Positions 10,547 to 19,954 of a DNA stretch of 64,000 nt are shown here, piece by piece. Source of the stretch: Stenotrophomonas sp. Iso1 (GTDB lineage: Bacteria > Pseudomonadota > Gammaproteobacteria > Xanthomonadales > Xanthomonadaceae); assembly GCF_027497995.1 (NCBI RefSeq), contig NZ_JAODBT010000001.1, positions 1,054,001 through 1,118,000 of the forward strand, written 5' to 3'. Below the pieces are notes generated by a model. That model saw nothing but the letters and a program-made list of their open reading frames with translations, did no database searches and was not told the DNA's origin. How positions within the stretch are numbered: position 1 is the stretch's first letter; the number at the start of each line of letters is the position of its first letter. Both the position numbers and the translations under genes were made by a program.

Positions 10547-10568
10547 TAGGAGCGGCGTAAGCCGCGAA
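10547..10568. repeat. REP-like palindromic repeat
   Basis: TAGGAGCGGCG-TAA-GCCGCGAA, the second copy of the element at 8421-8443, in the gap before folC. Confidence 0.65.
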
Positions 10569-10754
10569 ACCCGAGCGTTGCCCGCGCGGCAGAGCTTGGG
10601 ATCTATTGGCAACGCGCCTGCCGAGCATGTCGCAGCGCTACACGTGGGAAAGCTTGAGGGCCGCGTGCAGCGGCCGCTGTATCATGGCCGCCTTTCCCGC
10701 GCGCAACGCGCAGCCGGTTGTGTAGCCCGGCCCATGATCCAGAGAATCGCCAGC

Positions 10755-12029
10755 ATGTCTTCCGTCCGTCCCGCCACACTCGAACAGTGGCTCGCCCATA
10801 TCGAACAACAGCACCCGCAGGCCATCGCGATGGGGCTGGACCGCGTGCGTGAAGTCGCGGCGCGCATGCAACTGGGGCGGCCGGGCGAGTACAACATCGT
10901 GGTTGGTGGCACCAACGGCAAGGGCTCGACGGTTGCCTTCATCGAATCCATCGCCCGCACTGCCGGTTGGAAGGTGGGCGCCTATACCTCGCCGCATCTG
11001 CTGGCGTACAACGAGCGCGTGCGTATCAATGGCGTCGACGCCGATGACGCCACCCTGGTAGCCGGTTTCAATGCCGTCGAAGAGGCGCGTGGCGACACGC
11101 CACTGACCTATTTTGAGTACGGCACGCTGTGCGCGCTTTGGGTGTTCCAGCAAGCAAATCTTGATCTGGCCGTGCTCGAAGTCGGGCTGGGCGGTCGCCT
11201 GGACGCGGTGAACATCATCGACGCGGATGTGTCGGTCATCACCACCGTCGACATTGACCATGCGGACTGGTTGGGTGACGACCGCGAAGCCATCGGCGCG
11301 GAGAAGGCCGGCATCATCCGCGGTTGGAAGCCGGTGATTCTGGGCGAGACCGATCCGCCGTCGAGCGTGCTGCGCCGTGCCTACGTATTGGGCGCCAACG
11401 CGATTCGTGGCGGCAGCGACTTCTTTGCCGAGTCCATCGACGCTGAGCATTGGGCCTGGCGGGACGTGTCCTACCGTATCGAACTGCTGCAGCCTGCATT
11501 GTGGGCGCCGATCCAGCGCACCAACGCCGCCACTGCCATCGCCGCCTTGCGCGCGCTGGACAAGCCGGTACCGGACGCCGCGTGGGCACAGGGCGTGGCC
11601 GAGGCACGGGTGACCGGCCGGTTGCAGTCGTTCCTGCGAGATGGTGTCGAAGTGCTGCTCGATGTCGGCCACAACCCGCAGGCTGCCGGTGCGCTGGCGA
11701 CGGCGTTGAAAGCGCGTCCGGTCACGGGCCGCACGCTGGCGGTATACGCAGCACTGGCCGACAAGGACGCCCCCGGCGTGGTGCAGGCGCTGCAATCGGA
11801 GGTGGATGCCTGGTACCTGGCCGGGCTGGACGGCGCACGCGGGCAAAGCGCTCAGCAGTTGCGCGACCGTCTGCAGGACAGCGACGCCGCCAAGGCCACG
11901 CTTGCCGATACCGTCGCCGCCGCCTTGAATGCGGTGCTGGCACAGGCCATCGAGGGCGACCGGGTGTTGGTATTCGGCTCGTTCCACACCGTGGCAGAAG
12001 CATTGCCGATGCTTCGTTCAGCTGACTGA
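10755..12029 (+). CDS. folC: Bifunctional dihydrofolate synthase / folylpolyglutamate synthase
   Basis: Adds L-Glu to dihydropteroate and folates using ATP; 424 residues. Start chosen at ATG 10755 (MSSVRPATLEQWL), with AGAGA about 9 bases upstream; ATG 10734 is an alternative adding seven residues. The Mur-ligase fold is clear: ATP loop VVGGTNGKGSTVAFIES (about 48-64), TSPHLLAYNERVRING, and the central motif DVSVITTVDIDHADWLG. The C-terminal part has LLDVGHNPQAAGAL. A TATCAT -10 lies at 10680. First gene of the conserved order folC-dedD-cvpA-purF. Confidence 0.95.
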   Translation: MSSVRPATLEQWLAHIEQQHPQAIAMGLDRVREVAARMQLGRPGEYNIVVGGTNGKGSTVAFIESIARTAGWKVGAYTSPHLLAYNERVRINGVDADDATLVAGFNAVEEARGDTPLTYFEYGTLCALWVFQQANLDLAVLEVGLGGRLDAVNIIDADVSVITTVDIDHADWLGDDREAIGAEKAGIIRGWKPVILGETDPPSSVLRRAYVLGANAIRGGSDFFAESIDAEHWAWRDVSYRIELLQPALWAPIQRTNAATAIAALRALDKPVPDAAWAQGVAEARVTGRLQSFLRDGVEVLLDVGHNPQAAGALATALKARPVTGRTLAVYAALADKDAPGVVQALQSEVDAWYLAGLDGARGQSAQQLRDRLQDSDAAKATLADTVAAALNAVLAQAIEGDRVLVFGSFHTVAEALPMLRSAD

Positions 12030-12095
12030 GAACGCACACCGGACGCCACGCATATAATCGCGAAGGCATTCCGCCACGCCGCTCGTACGCCATCT

Positions 12096-13094
12096 GTGGA
12101 TACTTCTCTGAAACAGCGACTGATTGGTGCCATCGTTCTGGTGGCGCTTGCCGTGATTTTCCTTCCCATGCTGGTCAAGGGGCCTGCGCCGGACAGTGGC
12201 ACGCAAGACGTGCCGTTGACTGCACCTGCCGCCCCTGGCGATGCCCAGTTTGCAACCCGCGAACTGCCGCTGGTCGCACCGTCGGCCTCCGCCGCAGGCG
12301 CGCTGGGCATGCCTGCAGCGCAGCCGGATGCACCGGCCACGGCCCCCGCGCAGTCGGGTAGCGCCTTGCCGCCAACGGCGGCTGCAGGTAACTACGCCGT
12401 CAACTTTGGCGCTTATGGCAGCGAGGCCGACGCCGATGCAGTGATCGCGCATCTGAAAAAATCCAACCTGCCGGGCTTCCGCCAGGCCGACACCATCAAT
12501 GGCCGCCCGGCGTGGCGCGTGCGCATTGGCCCTTACGGGGACCGTGCGCAGGCCGAGCTGGTGCGCCTGGAAGCAGGCAAGGTACGCAACGACGTGAATG
12601 CGCAGGTGGTGGTGCTCGACGCCAGCGCCGAAACCCCGGCTGCCGCACCGACAGCGCCGGCCGCAAGCACCGCCAGTGCCGCGCCGACCACCGCGCCGGT
12701 ACGCACTGAAGCATTGCCGCCGGAACCGGCCAAGCCAGTCGCAGCGGCACCCAGGCCCGAAGCGCCCAAGCCGGCACCGAAGCCCGAGGCACCCAAGCCG
12801 GTCGCCGCCACCCCGGCCAAGCCGGAAGTGCGTACGCCGGCTGCTCCGGCCGCCAGCAACGTCGGCTTTGCCGTGCAGTTGGGCGCGTTTGGCCAAGCGG
12901 CCGATGCGAACGCCTTGCGTGACCGCGCCCGGGCCGCAGGCTTCAGTGCCTTCGTCGAGCAGGTGCGTACCGACAACGGCACGCTCAACCGTGTGCGCGT
13001 CGGGCCGGTGGCCAACCGTGCCGAGGCGGAGCAGCTCAAGGCCCAGGTCGCGGCCAAGGTCGGCATCGCCGGCATGGTTCGCCCGCATCCCTGA
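12096..13094 (+). CDS. dedD: SPOR-domain protein (DedD-like)
   Basis: Cell-division protein predicted to bind denuded septal peptidoglycan. The GTG start at 12096 gives MDTSLKQRLIGAIVLVALAVIF: a short cytoplasmic head and one membrane segment at about 9-27. Then come a long Ala/Pro linker and two SPOR-like repeats, about 100-170 (NYAVNFGAYGSEADADAV ... VRIGPYGDRAQAE) and about 255-330 (GFAVQLGAFGQAADANAL ... VRVGPVANRAEAE), separated by a Pro/Ala/Lys-rich stretch. E. coli DedD has one SPOR domain, so the duplicated domain is a difference. It sits between folC and cvpA as in E. coli. Confidence 0.88.
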   Translation: MDTSLKQRLIGAIVLVALAVIFLPMLVKGPAPDSGTQDVPLTAPAAPGDAQFATRELPLVAPSASAAGALGMPAAQPDAPATAPAQSGSALPPTAAAGNYAVNFGAYGSEADADAVIAHLKKSNLPGFRQADTINGRPAWRVRIGPYGDRAQAELVRLEAGKVRNDVNAQVVVLDASAETPAAAPTAPAASTASAAPTTAPVRTEALPPEPAKPVAAAPRPEAPKPAPKPEAPKPVAATPAKPEVRTPAAPAASNVGFAVQLGAFGQAADANALRDRARAAGFSAFVEQVRTDNGTLNRVRVGPVANRAEAEQLKAQVAAKVGIAGMVRPHP

Positions 13095-13154
13095 TGCAGC
13101 CTGAAACCGTGGGTGTGAATGGCATCGTGCCGGCATGCCCGCTCGGGGCGTGCC

Positions 13155-13901
13155 GTGGTTGATCTGGTACTGCTGGCGATCATTGGCCTGTCGGCGGTGT
13201 TTGGCCTGATCCGTGGCCTGCTGGCAACGGTGCTGGGCGTCGCCTCCTGGCTGGTGGCTGGCTGGAGTGCGTTCCACTTTGGCGAGCAGGCGGCCGTGAT
13301 GCTGTCTGCGGGCATGGCGCCTTCGCCCGGTGAATACATTGGCGGTTACCTGCTGGTGTTCATTGGCGCCTTGCTGGGCATGGCGATTGTCAGTTGGATG
13401 CTGCGCGGGGTCGTGAATTCGACGGTGCTGCTGAAAGGCCCTGACCGCCTGCTGGGGCTTGGTCTGGGCATGCTGCGCGGCGTATTGCTGGCAGTGTTGG
13501 CCGCATTGCTGATGGGCTTCACCTCAATGACTGAGGAGCCGTCCTGGCGCCAGTCGGTAGTGCTGCCCTGGCTGCAGCCGTCGGTCGAATGGCTGCGGGG
13601 CAAATTGCCGCAGGCGCCGGAGTTGCCCGAGTTGCCGGGAAAGGCGCTATTGGACTTGGGTAAGTCGGTGCTCACAGGCGATAATGCCGGACCGAACGAA
13701 GCAGACGCGGGCAATAGATGGCCGCTGACGGGTGTGGATGCCGGGCCAGCCAATGGTCCGCCAACATCTCCGGATGCAGGCCCATCAGCGGACCCGATGA
13801 GGGCGTTGCCCTCCAACATCGATCCGGCGCAGGTGCGCCCGGGTCAACCCGATCCCAACCGGGTCGAGGTACGCGGCCAGGCACGGCCACCTTCACGTTA
13901 A
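13155..13901 (+). CDS. cvpA: CvpA family membrane protein
   Basis: Inner-membrane protein of the colicin V production family, 248 residues. GTG 13155 is taken as start because GGGG stands 7-8 bases before it and the product then begins directly with the first membrane segment (MVDLVLLAIIGLSAVFGLIRG). About four membrane segments fill residues 1-125. The rest is a polar, Pro/Asp-rich tail of about 100 residues, longer than in E. coli CvpA (162 residues). It lies immediately before purF. Confidence 0.85.
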   Translation: MVDLVLLAIIGLSAVFGLIRGLLATVLGVASWLVAGWSAFHFGEQAAVMLSAGMAPSPGEYIGGYLLVFIGALLGMAIVSWMLRGVVNSTVLLKGPDRLLGLGLGMLRGVLLAVLAALLMGFTSMTEEPSWRQSVVLPWLQPSVEWLRGKLPQAPELPELPGKALLDLGKSVLTGDNAGPNEADAGNRWPLTGVDAGPANGPPTSPDAGPSADPMRALPSNIDPAQVRPGQPDPNRVEVRGQARPPSR

Positions 13902-13934
13902 CCGGGCGCCTGCGCCCAGCGGAGATCGCGCAAC

Positions 13935-15401
13935 ATGTGTGGCATCGTCGGAATCGTCGGCAACCAGAACGTCGCCGGGCAGCTTTATGACGGCCTGACC
14001 GTCCTCCAGCATCGCGGCCAGGATGCCGCGGGCATCGCCACCGTCAACGGCACGCGTCTGCGCGTGGAAAAGGCCAGTGGCTTGGTGCGGGATGTGTTTG
14101 ATGAGCGCCGCATGGCGCTGCTGCAGGGACGCATCGGCATCGCCCATGTGCGCTATCCCACCGCAGGGTCGGAAGGCACCGATGAGGCGCAGCCGTTCTA
14201 CGTCAACTCGCCCTACGGCATTGCGCTGGCGCACAACGGCAACCTGATCAATACCGAAGCGCTGCGTCGGCAGGTGTTCGAGGCGGACCGCCGCAACATC
14301 AATACCGATTCAGACAGCGAAGTGCTGTTGAACGTATTCGCTTTTGAACTCGACGCGCAGGGCATGCTCACCCCGGAAGCGGCCATCCGCGCCGTGGCCG
14401 GCGTGCACCGCCGTTGCAAGGGCAGCTATGCAGTGGTCAGCGTCGTGCTCGGCTTGGGTTTGGTGGCTTTCCGCGACCCGCACGGCATCCGTCCGTTGGT
14501 ACTGGGCAAGCGCAAGCATGTGGAAGGCGACGAATACATCGTGGCGTCCGAGTCGGTGGCGCTGGACGTGCTCGGTTTCGAGCGTGTGCGTGACGTTGCC
14601 CCGGGCGAGGCGGTGGTGATCACCGAGCGTGGCGAGCTGTTCACCGAGGTATGCGCCTCCAACACCCAGCAGACGCCGTGCATTTTCGAGTACGTGTACT
14701 TCGCGCGCCCGGATTCGATGATCGACAACGTGTCGGTGCACAAGGCGCGCATGCGCATGGGCCAGAAGCTGGGCGAGAAGATCCTGCGCCTGCGTCCGGA
14801 CCACGACATCGACACCATCATTCCGATCCCGGACACCTCGCGCGACGCCGCGCTGGAAATGTCCAACGTGCTGGGCGTGAAATACCGCGAAGGCTTCGTC
14901 AAGAATCGCTACGTCGGCCGTACCTTCATCATGCCGGGGCAGGGCGAGCGCCAGAAATCGGTGCGTCGCAAGCTCAACCCGATCCATCTGGAATTCCGCA
15001 ATCGCGTGGTGCTGCTGGTCGATGACTCGATCGTGCGTGGCACTACCAGCCAGCAGATTGTGCAGATGGCGCGCGACGCCGGTGCGCGCAAGGTGTACCT
15101 GGCCAGCGCTGCGCCGCCGGTGCGTTATCCCAACATTTACGGTATCGACATGCCGGCGCCGGAAGAACTGGTCGCACACAACCGCAGCGTCGAAGAAATT
15201 GAAAAGCACCTGGGCTGCGATTGGTTGGTTTACCAGGATCTGGAAGACCTGGAAGTCGCCGTGCGCGAAGGCAACCAGGAGTTGAAGGAGTTTGATTCGT
15301 CCTGCTTCAACGGTAAGTACGTCACGGGTATTGAACCGGGTTACTTCGAGCGGATCCTGCAACTGCGCTCGGACGAAGCCAAGACGCTGCGCCGCGCCTG
15401 A
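13935..15401 (+). CDS. purF: Amidophosphoribosyltransferase
   Basis: First committed step of purine synthesis: PRPP + glutamine to 5-phosphoribosylamine. 488 residues, starting [11 protein letters not shown] so that Cys2 becomes the N-terminal nucleophile after Met removal. The glutaminase domain (1-240) has RYPTAGS and LAHNGNLIN. The phosphoribosyltransferase domain carries the PRPP loop [16 protein letters not shown] at about 360. The start is certain from the mechanism. Upstream cvpA-purF linkage is conserved. Confidence 0.97.
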   Translation: MCGIVGIVGNQNVAGQLYDGLTVLQHRGQDAAGIATVNGTRLRVEKASGLVRDVFDERRMALLQGRIGIAHVRYPTAGSEGTDEAQPFYVNSPYGIALAHNGNLINTEALRRQVFEADRRNINTDSDSEVLLNVFAFELDAQGMLTPEAAIRAVAGVHRRCKGSYAVVSVVLGLGLVAFRDPHGIRPLVLGKRKHVEGDEYIVASESVALDVLGFERVRDVAPGEAVVITERGELFTEVCASNTQQTPCIFEYVYFARPDSMIDNVSVHKARMRMGQKLGEKILRLRPDHDIDTIIPIPDTSRDAALEMSNVLGVKYREGFVKNRYVGRTFIMPGQGERQKSVRRKLNPIHLEFRNRVVLLVDDSIVRGTTSQQIVQMARDAGARKVYLASAAPPVRYPNIYGIDMPAPEELVAHNRSVEEIEKHLGCDWLVYQDLEDLEVAVREGNQELKEFDSSCFNGKYVTGIEPGYFERILQLRSDEAKTLRRA

Positions 15402-15425
15402 GGCGCGAACAGATCCGTACCTCAG

Positions 15426-15455
15426 AACCCCTCTCCCGTAAGTGAGAGAGGGGTT
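15426..15455. repeat. Intergenic hairpin of the CCCCTCTC...GAGAGGGG type
   Basis: Perfect 10-bp stem AACCCCTCTC / GAGAGGGGTT with a 10-base loop, followed by GGCGTGAGGGGCGAA. It lies 25 bases after the purF stop and has no T-tract, so it looks more like a dispersed repeat than a terminator. Confidence 0.5.
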
Positions 15456-15494
15456 GGCGTGAGGGGCGAACGAAGCCGTGATGCGTGAGTGCCA

Positions 15495-16403
15495 ATGACA
15501 ACACAACAAGCACAACCGCCCGGAAGCAACGACCAGCACGCTGCGCCGGCAACCGCCTCGCAGGTGATGCAGACGTCGCTTCCCCTACCGGAAGGCACGC
15601 ATTTCTCGCTGTTCGACGCTGCCTGCCTCTGCATGGCAGCGACCAATCCGCTTGAGAAAGTCGCGCTGACCCAACACTTCGCTGCGCGTTACCGTGCCGG
15701 CACTTTGAAGGTGCCGATGCAGGCACCGGACCCCGAACCCATCTGCACGCCCGGCCGCCCACCGCAGCTCGTGCTGGTACATCCGCGTGATCTGGTGCGG
15801 CGTGGTTTCGGTTCGCCGGAAGGGCGTGCTGCTTTCATTCATGCCATCGCCCACATCGAAATCAACGCCATTGATCTAGCCTGGGATGCGGTGTATCGCT
15901 TCCGTGGTTTGCCGGGCAGTTTTTATGCCGATTGGGTGAGCTGTGCTGACGATGAGTCTCGGCACTTCATGCTGTTGCGCGAACGGTTGCTGGCGCATGG
16001 CCATGACTATGCCGATTTCCCCGCGCACAATGGCTTGTGGGAAATGTGCGAGAAGACCGCACATGATGGCCTGGCACGCATGGGGCTGGTGCCGCGTGTA
16101 TTGGAGGCACGCGGGCTGGATGTCACCCCGGCGATGATCACCAAGCTGCGTTCACTCGGCGATGAAACCACCGCCGATGTGCTGGAAGTGATCCTGCGAG
16201 AGGAAGTGGCGCATGTCGCCGCCGGCTCGCGTTGGTACCGCTGGTATTGCGAGCGTGCTGGTGTCGAACCACGTACCCGCTTCAAGGAACTGCTGCACGA
16301 GTACGCGCACGGTTACCTGCGTGGGCCGTTCAATGTCGAAGCGCGGCTGCTGGCTGGCTTTGATGAGGACGAGCTGGCGGATCTGGTCGAGCAGGCTGGT
16401 TGA
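15495..16403 (+). CDS. Ferritin-like domain protein, DUF455 family
   Basis: 302 residues from ATG 15495 (GTG 15489 is two codons earlier; neither has a strong SD). A helical ferritin-like fold with metal-ligand style acidic and His residues: AIAHIEINAIDLAWDAV, DDESRHFMLLRERL, EVILREEVAHVAAGSRWY. The family is often annotated as 'tRNA hydroxylase-like' or DUF455; the substrate is unknown. No signal peptide, so cytosolic. It stands alone between purF and a long gap. Confidence 0.8.
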   Translation: MTTQQAQPPGSNDQHAAPATASQVMQTSLPLPEGTHFSLFDAACLCMAATNPLEKVALTQHFAARYRAGTLKVPMQAPDPEPICTPGRPPQLVLVHPRDLVRRGFGSPEGRAAFIHAIAHIEINAIDLAWDAVYRFRGLPGSFYADWVSCADDESRHFMLLRERLLAHGHDYADFPAHNGLWEMCEKTAHDGLARMGLVPRVLEARGLDVTPAMITKLRSLGDETTADVLEVILREEVAHVAAGSRWYRWYCERAGVEPRTRFKELLHEYAHGYLRGPFNVEARLLAGFDEDELADLVEQAG

Positions 16404-16736
16404 GCGATACCGCTCACACCCACGGCAAGGGCAGGGTTGAGTGCCCGCGGCGTCTCTTCTGAGTGTTGAACAATTCTGCAGACTTCGCCCCGGTCCGATT
16501 GACGTGCCCTGCAGGGCATCCCACCATCGGCCCGACCACTACGCTGTATGTCGATGGCTTCATCCGCGCCGGGGGGAGGATGTCACTGCGGCCTGTCGCA
16601 TCGCGCGTGGCGCGCGCGAGCGTTACATCGTGGTGGAGATTGCCGACCCACGGCTGTAATCGATAAAGAGCATAGGTTCACCGGCTGCAAGCGCGCCGAT
16701 GGGCATAATCCACAGCGAAGCAACAAGGAGAGTTTC
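16404..16736. other. 333-bp intergenic region, no gene seen
   Basis: No convincing coding frame and no tRNA-like fold. A TGCCCTGCAGGGCA palindrome lies at about 16504-16517. The lipoprotein SD is at the right edge. Confidence 0.4.
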
Positions 16737-17174
16737 ATGAAGAAGATGTATTTCGGGCTGGCATTGGTGATCGCATTGGCTGGTTGCAAACAGCCGGCAC
16801 CGGAGTCGACAACCTCGTCCGGCGTCGACGTGCCAACCGCCGTCGCGCCAGCTGAAGACTTCCCGGCGACATTGCAGGCCTCGGGCACCGAGCCGTTCTG
16901 GGGCGTGCGTGTGGAAGGCGAAAAACTTTCGTACACCACACCGGAGACCATGGACACGCCGCGCACATTTGAAGGCAAGCGCGAGCTGCACGACGGTGCA
17001 TTGATCGTGCAGGGCGGCGAGGGCGATGCCGCGTTCAACCTGACCATCAAGCGCGGCGAATGCTCGGACGGCATGTCCGACCTGCGTCATCCGTACAGTG
17101 CCGAATTCGTACTGGGCAAGGACACCTTCAAGGGTTGTGCACGTGATCCGGCGGTGCCGGTGGAAGCCCCCTGA
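16737..17174 (+). CDS. Small lipoprotein, COG3650-like
   Basis: 145 residues. AAGGAG sits 6 bases before ATG 16737. The lipobox LAGC ends the signal (MKKMYFGLALVIALAGC); the residue after Cys is Lys, so outer-membrane sorting by the +2 rule is expected. The mature part has TEPFWGVRVEGEKLSY and ends with a GKDTFKGCARD segment, resembling the uncharacterised membrane-protein family COG3650 (TEPFW motif). Function unknown. A very strong terminator follows. Confidence 0.75.
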   Translation: MKKMYFGLALVIALAGCKQPAPESTTSSGVDVPTAVAPAEDFPATLQASGTEPFWGVRVEGEKLSYTTPETMDTPRTFEGKRELHDGALIVQGGEGDAAFNLTIKRGECSDGMSDLRHPYSAEFVLGKDTFKGCARDPAVPVEAP

Positions 17175-17231
17175 TTGAAGCCTTCTTTCATCGGGAGACG
17201 TTGCCCGAAGGGTAGATGAAGCTGAAGCAGT

Positions 17232-17270
17232 AACGCAGAAGGCCGGGAGAGAGTCCCGGCCTTCTGCGTT
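17232..17270. terminator. Strong bidirectional terminator
   Basis: Perfect 17-bp stem (17232-17248 with 17254-17270) with loop GAGAG, between the convergent lipoprotein gene and lpxH. The perfect stem can serve both strands. Confidence 0.85.
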
Positions 17271-17317
17271 TATTGGTTAGCGCCGGGTGCGCTGCGTTTC
17301 CCCGGGCGACAACACTC

Positions 17318-18061
17318 TCAGCCCTGCAGCGCTTCCAGGCGGAAACCATCGGCATCCACACGCAGCACCGAGCCCTGTTCGTACCAGTCACCCAGCACGA
17401 TGCGGGTGTAGGTGCGGTCGCCGGTCTGCACGGTGTGGATTGCAGGGCGGTGGGTGTGACCGTGGATCATCGTTTCCACGCCGTAACGCTGGAACGTGGA
17501 AACCACTTCGTCCGGGGCTACGTCAGTGACGGTCTCGAACTGACCGCGATCGTCCTGTTTCATTTCTGACTGACGCGCCTGGCTGGCGGCGCGTGCCTTC
17601 TGCGCGAACGCGATACGTGCTTCCAGTGGCTGTGACAGGAATTGGGCAATGAAGCCCGGGTCGCGGGTTTGTGCACGGAACGCCTGATAAGCAACATCGT
17701 CGGTGCACAACAGATCGCCGTGCTGCAGCATCACCGGCTTGCCATACAGCTCGATCACCGCCGGGTCGGGCAGGATGCGCATGCCGGCTCGTGCGGCGTA
17801 ATCGTTGCCCACCAGGAAGTCGCGGTTGCCGCGGATGAAGTACACCGGCACGCCGGCGTCGTGGACTTCACGAAGGGCGTTGGCGACCGCGTCGGCGGCG
17901 CTGGAGGGGGTGTCATCACCGATCCAGGCTTCAAATAGATCGCCCAGGATATACAGCGCCTCGGCCTGCCGCGCTTCGTCGCGCAGGAAGTGGAGGAACA
18001 ACGCGGTGATGGCTGGACGGCTGGGGTCCAGATGTAGGTCGGAAATGAACAACGTGGTCAT
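17318..18061 (-). CDS. lpxH: UDP-2,3-diacylglucosamine diphosphatase
   Basis: Lipid A pathway enzyme making lipid X and UMP, a peripheral inner-membrane metallophosphoesterase. 247 residues from [13 protein letters not shown]; an ATG three codons upstream is possible. The metal motifs appear in order: SDLHLD (about 7-12), [33 protein letters not shown], and the C-terminal [10 protein letters not shown]. 21 bases after the PAP2 stop, so probably one transcript with the GT4 and PAP2 genes, all envelope-related. Confidence 0.95.
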   Translation of the reverse strand: MTTLFISDLHLDPSRPAITALFLHFLRDEARQAEALYILGDLFEAWIGDDTPSSAADAVANALREVHDAGVPVYFIRGNRDFLVGNDYAARAGMRILPDPAVIELYGKPVMLQHGDLLCTDDVAYQAFRAQTRDPGFIAQFLSQPLEARIAFAQKARAASQARQSEMKQDDRGQFETVTDVAPDEVVSTFQRYGVETMIHGHTHRPAIHTVQTGDRTYTRIVLGDWYEQGSVLRVDADGFRLEALQG

Positions 18062-18082
18062 GCCACGCATTGTAGAGCCAGA

Positions 18083-18616
18083 TCAGAGAGGCCACAGCTG
18101 CAGCGAAGCGGTACCCAGCAGCAGGCCGATGCCCGTGGCCGCCAGCACGTCGCTGGGGTAGTGCAGGCCCAGCACCACCCGCGACATCGCTACGCCGGCA
18201 GTAAACGGCACCAGTAGCGGCGCCAGCCACGGGTAGTACGCCAGCGCCACCACGGTGAAGGACACCGCGTGCAACGTGTGGCCGGAGGGAAAACTGTATT
18301 CATCCAGTGGCGCTACCCAGGCCCGGATACGCAGGTCGGCAGCGAAGGGGCGCGGCCGTCGGGTCCAGCGTTTGAGCGTCTTGTACAACGTCAGTGCGAC
18401 CACGCCGGTGGCGGCCATGTGCACCGACGCCTGCAGGCCGTCGAGCCCGTCAGCGAGCACCAGCGCGCCCATCAGCATGTACCAGAACACGCCGTCGCCG
18501 AGCCGGCTCAGGCTTGAGAACACGATGCGGATGCCACGGCGGCGGCCGTAGCGGTTTGCACGTCGGCACCAGCGTGCCTCGCGGGCGGCGATGCTTTCAG
18601 GCGGCAGCAATGGCAT
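18083..18616 (-). CDS. PAP2 family phosphatase
   Basis: Membrane phosphatase of the type-2 phosphatidic acid family, 177 residues from MPLLPPESIAAREARW. Several hydrophobic segments follow. The PAP2 signature is complete: KRWTRRPRP (KxxxxxxRP), YSFPSGHTLHA (PSGH) and SRVVLGLHYPSD (SRxxxxxHxxxD). The start overlaps the end of the upstream glycosyltransferase by 20 bases, so translation is probably coupled. Likely substrates are undecaprenyl pyrophosphate or a phospholipid phosphate; sequence does not decide. Confidence 0.88.
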   Translation of the reverse strand: MPLLPPESIAAREARWCRRANRYGRRRGIRIVFSSLSRLGDGVFWYMLMGALVLADGLDGLQASVHMAATGVVALTLYKTLKRWTRRPRPFAADLRIRAWVAPLDEYSFPSGHTLHAVSFTVVALAYYPWLAPLLVPFTAGVAMSRVVLGLHYPSDVLAATGIGLLLGTASLQLWPL

Positions 18617-19733
18617 GGGGGCGTCTCCGGGTAGCCAGTTCGTCCAGCAATGCCTCGAATTCGGCAACCACCTGCTCTGGATGCAATCGCTGCATGGCCC
18701 GGCTGGCGTTGGCGCCGAGGGTGGCGCGCATTTCATCGTCTCCCGCCAGCTGCACGGCAGCGGCGATGAAATTCTCGTTGTTTTCCACGGAAACTCCGTT
18801 GTGGCCGCTGCGCAGGTGTTCGCGTGCTGCACCGTAGTTGAAGGCCACGGTTGCCAGACCGCTGGCCATGGATTCCAGGGTGACGTTGCCAAAGGTTTCG
18901 CTAAGGCTGGGGAACAGGAACAGATCACCGCTGGCGAAATGGCGGGCGAGCGCTTCGCCGCGCTGGATGCCGCAGAAGATGAAGTCCGGGTTGTCGTAGG
19001 CAAGTTTTTCGCGGAGAGGGCCATCACCCACCCAGACGAAGCGGGCTTTGGGCCGTACCTGCTGAATGCGACGGAAAGCCTTCACCGCCAGGCCAAGATT
19101 CTTTTCTGCAGCGATGCGACCGACATGCATCACCACCAGTCCTGTGCCTTCGATGCCCCATTCCGCGCGCAGGGCTGCATCGCGCCGACAGGGATCGAAC
19201 TGAGTGGCATCCACCGCACGCGCCAACTGACGCGCGCGGGAAAAGCCGTTGTCCTGCAGAAACTGCCGCAGCTCGTTGGTCGGTACCAAGGTGGCATCGG
19301 CCTGGTTGTGGAAGCGCCGCATCCAGCTCAGCGCGGCGGCGCGCAACCAGGCTGCGCCGTAGTCGGGCAGGTATTCGTCAAAGCGCGTATGCAGGCCGGA
19401 GGCCACGGGAATGCCAAGCCGGCGCGCGCTGCGCATCGCCGACCAACCCAGCGGGCCCTCAGTGGCGATGTAGATGGCATCGGGGCGGCGCTGCTGCCAA
19501 TGGCGCGTGAGCAGCTGCGGCGCCGGCAGGCCGAAGCGCAGGCCGGGATAGCGGGGCAGGGCGGCACCGCGGACCAGTACCTCATGTGCGGCGGCGTTGT
19601 CCGGTACCTGGCGTGGCCGCACCAGATCCACCTCATGCCCGCGTCGGCGCAATCCTTGTTCCAGGTTCTGCACGGTCAAGGCGACGCCATTGACCTCCGG
19701 TGGATAGGTCTCGGTGACGATGGCGTAGCGCAT
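18597..19733 (-). CDS. GT4-family glycosyltransferase
   Basis: 378-residue GT-B glycosyltransferase. N-terminal domain with MRYAIVTETYPPEVNGVALTV typical of the mannosyl/digalactosyl-diacylglycerol-type GT4 group. C-terminal donor domain with HVGRIAAEKNLGLAVKAFRR, FLFPSLSETFGNVTLESMA (EX7E) and GLATVAFNYGAAREHL. No signal peptide, so it faces the cytosol. First gene of the run GT4-PAP2-lpxH. A glycolipid or LPS-related role is inferred from that context only. Confidence 0.88.
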   Translation of the reverse strand: MRYAIVTETYPPEVNGVALTVQNLEQGLRRRGHEVDLVRPRQVPDNAAAHEVLVRGAALPRYPGLRFGLPAPQLLTRHWQQRRPDAIYIATEGPLGWSAMRSARRLGIPVASGLHTRFDEYLPDYGAAWLRAAALSWMRRFHNQADATLVPTNELRQFLQDNGFSRARQLARAVDATQFDPCRRDAALRAEWGIEGTGLVVMHVGRIAAEKNLGLAVKAFRRIQQVRPKARFVWVGDGPLREKLAYDNPDFIFCGIQRGEALARHFASGDLFLFPSLSETFGNVTLESMASGLATVAFNYGAAREHLRSGHNGVSVENNENFIAAAVQLAGDDEMRATLGANASRAMQRLHPEQVVAEFEALLDELATRRRPHAIAAA

Positions 19734-19954
19734 GGCGGCCTCCCGGTTTTCCGGCAGGATGCGTGCGCGTCATGGCGGCAGTGTGTCGGGAATGTTCCGG
19801 TTGCATGACAGCCCGGAAAGCCGCCTACGCCTCGCGGCCGTTCAAACTCCGTCGCCCTGGCAAGTACCGCGCGCCAAGGGCATCCATGTTTCATGCACGC
19901 AGCGGATTTGCTGCCCGACCACTGCTCCCGCCAGGTGGCAGTGGCCGCCTGACG

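Noticed and set aside
15426..15455. Terminator of purF
   Set aside because: Good stem but no T-tract; its sequence matches the dispersed-repeat type, so it is listed as a repeat.
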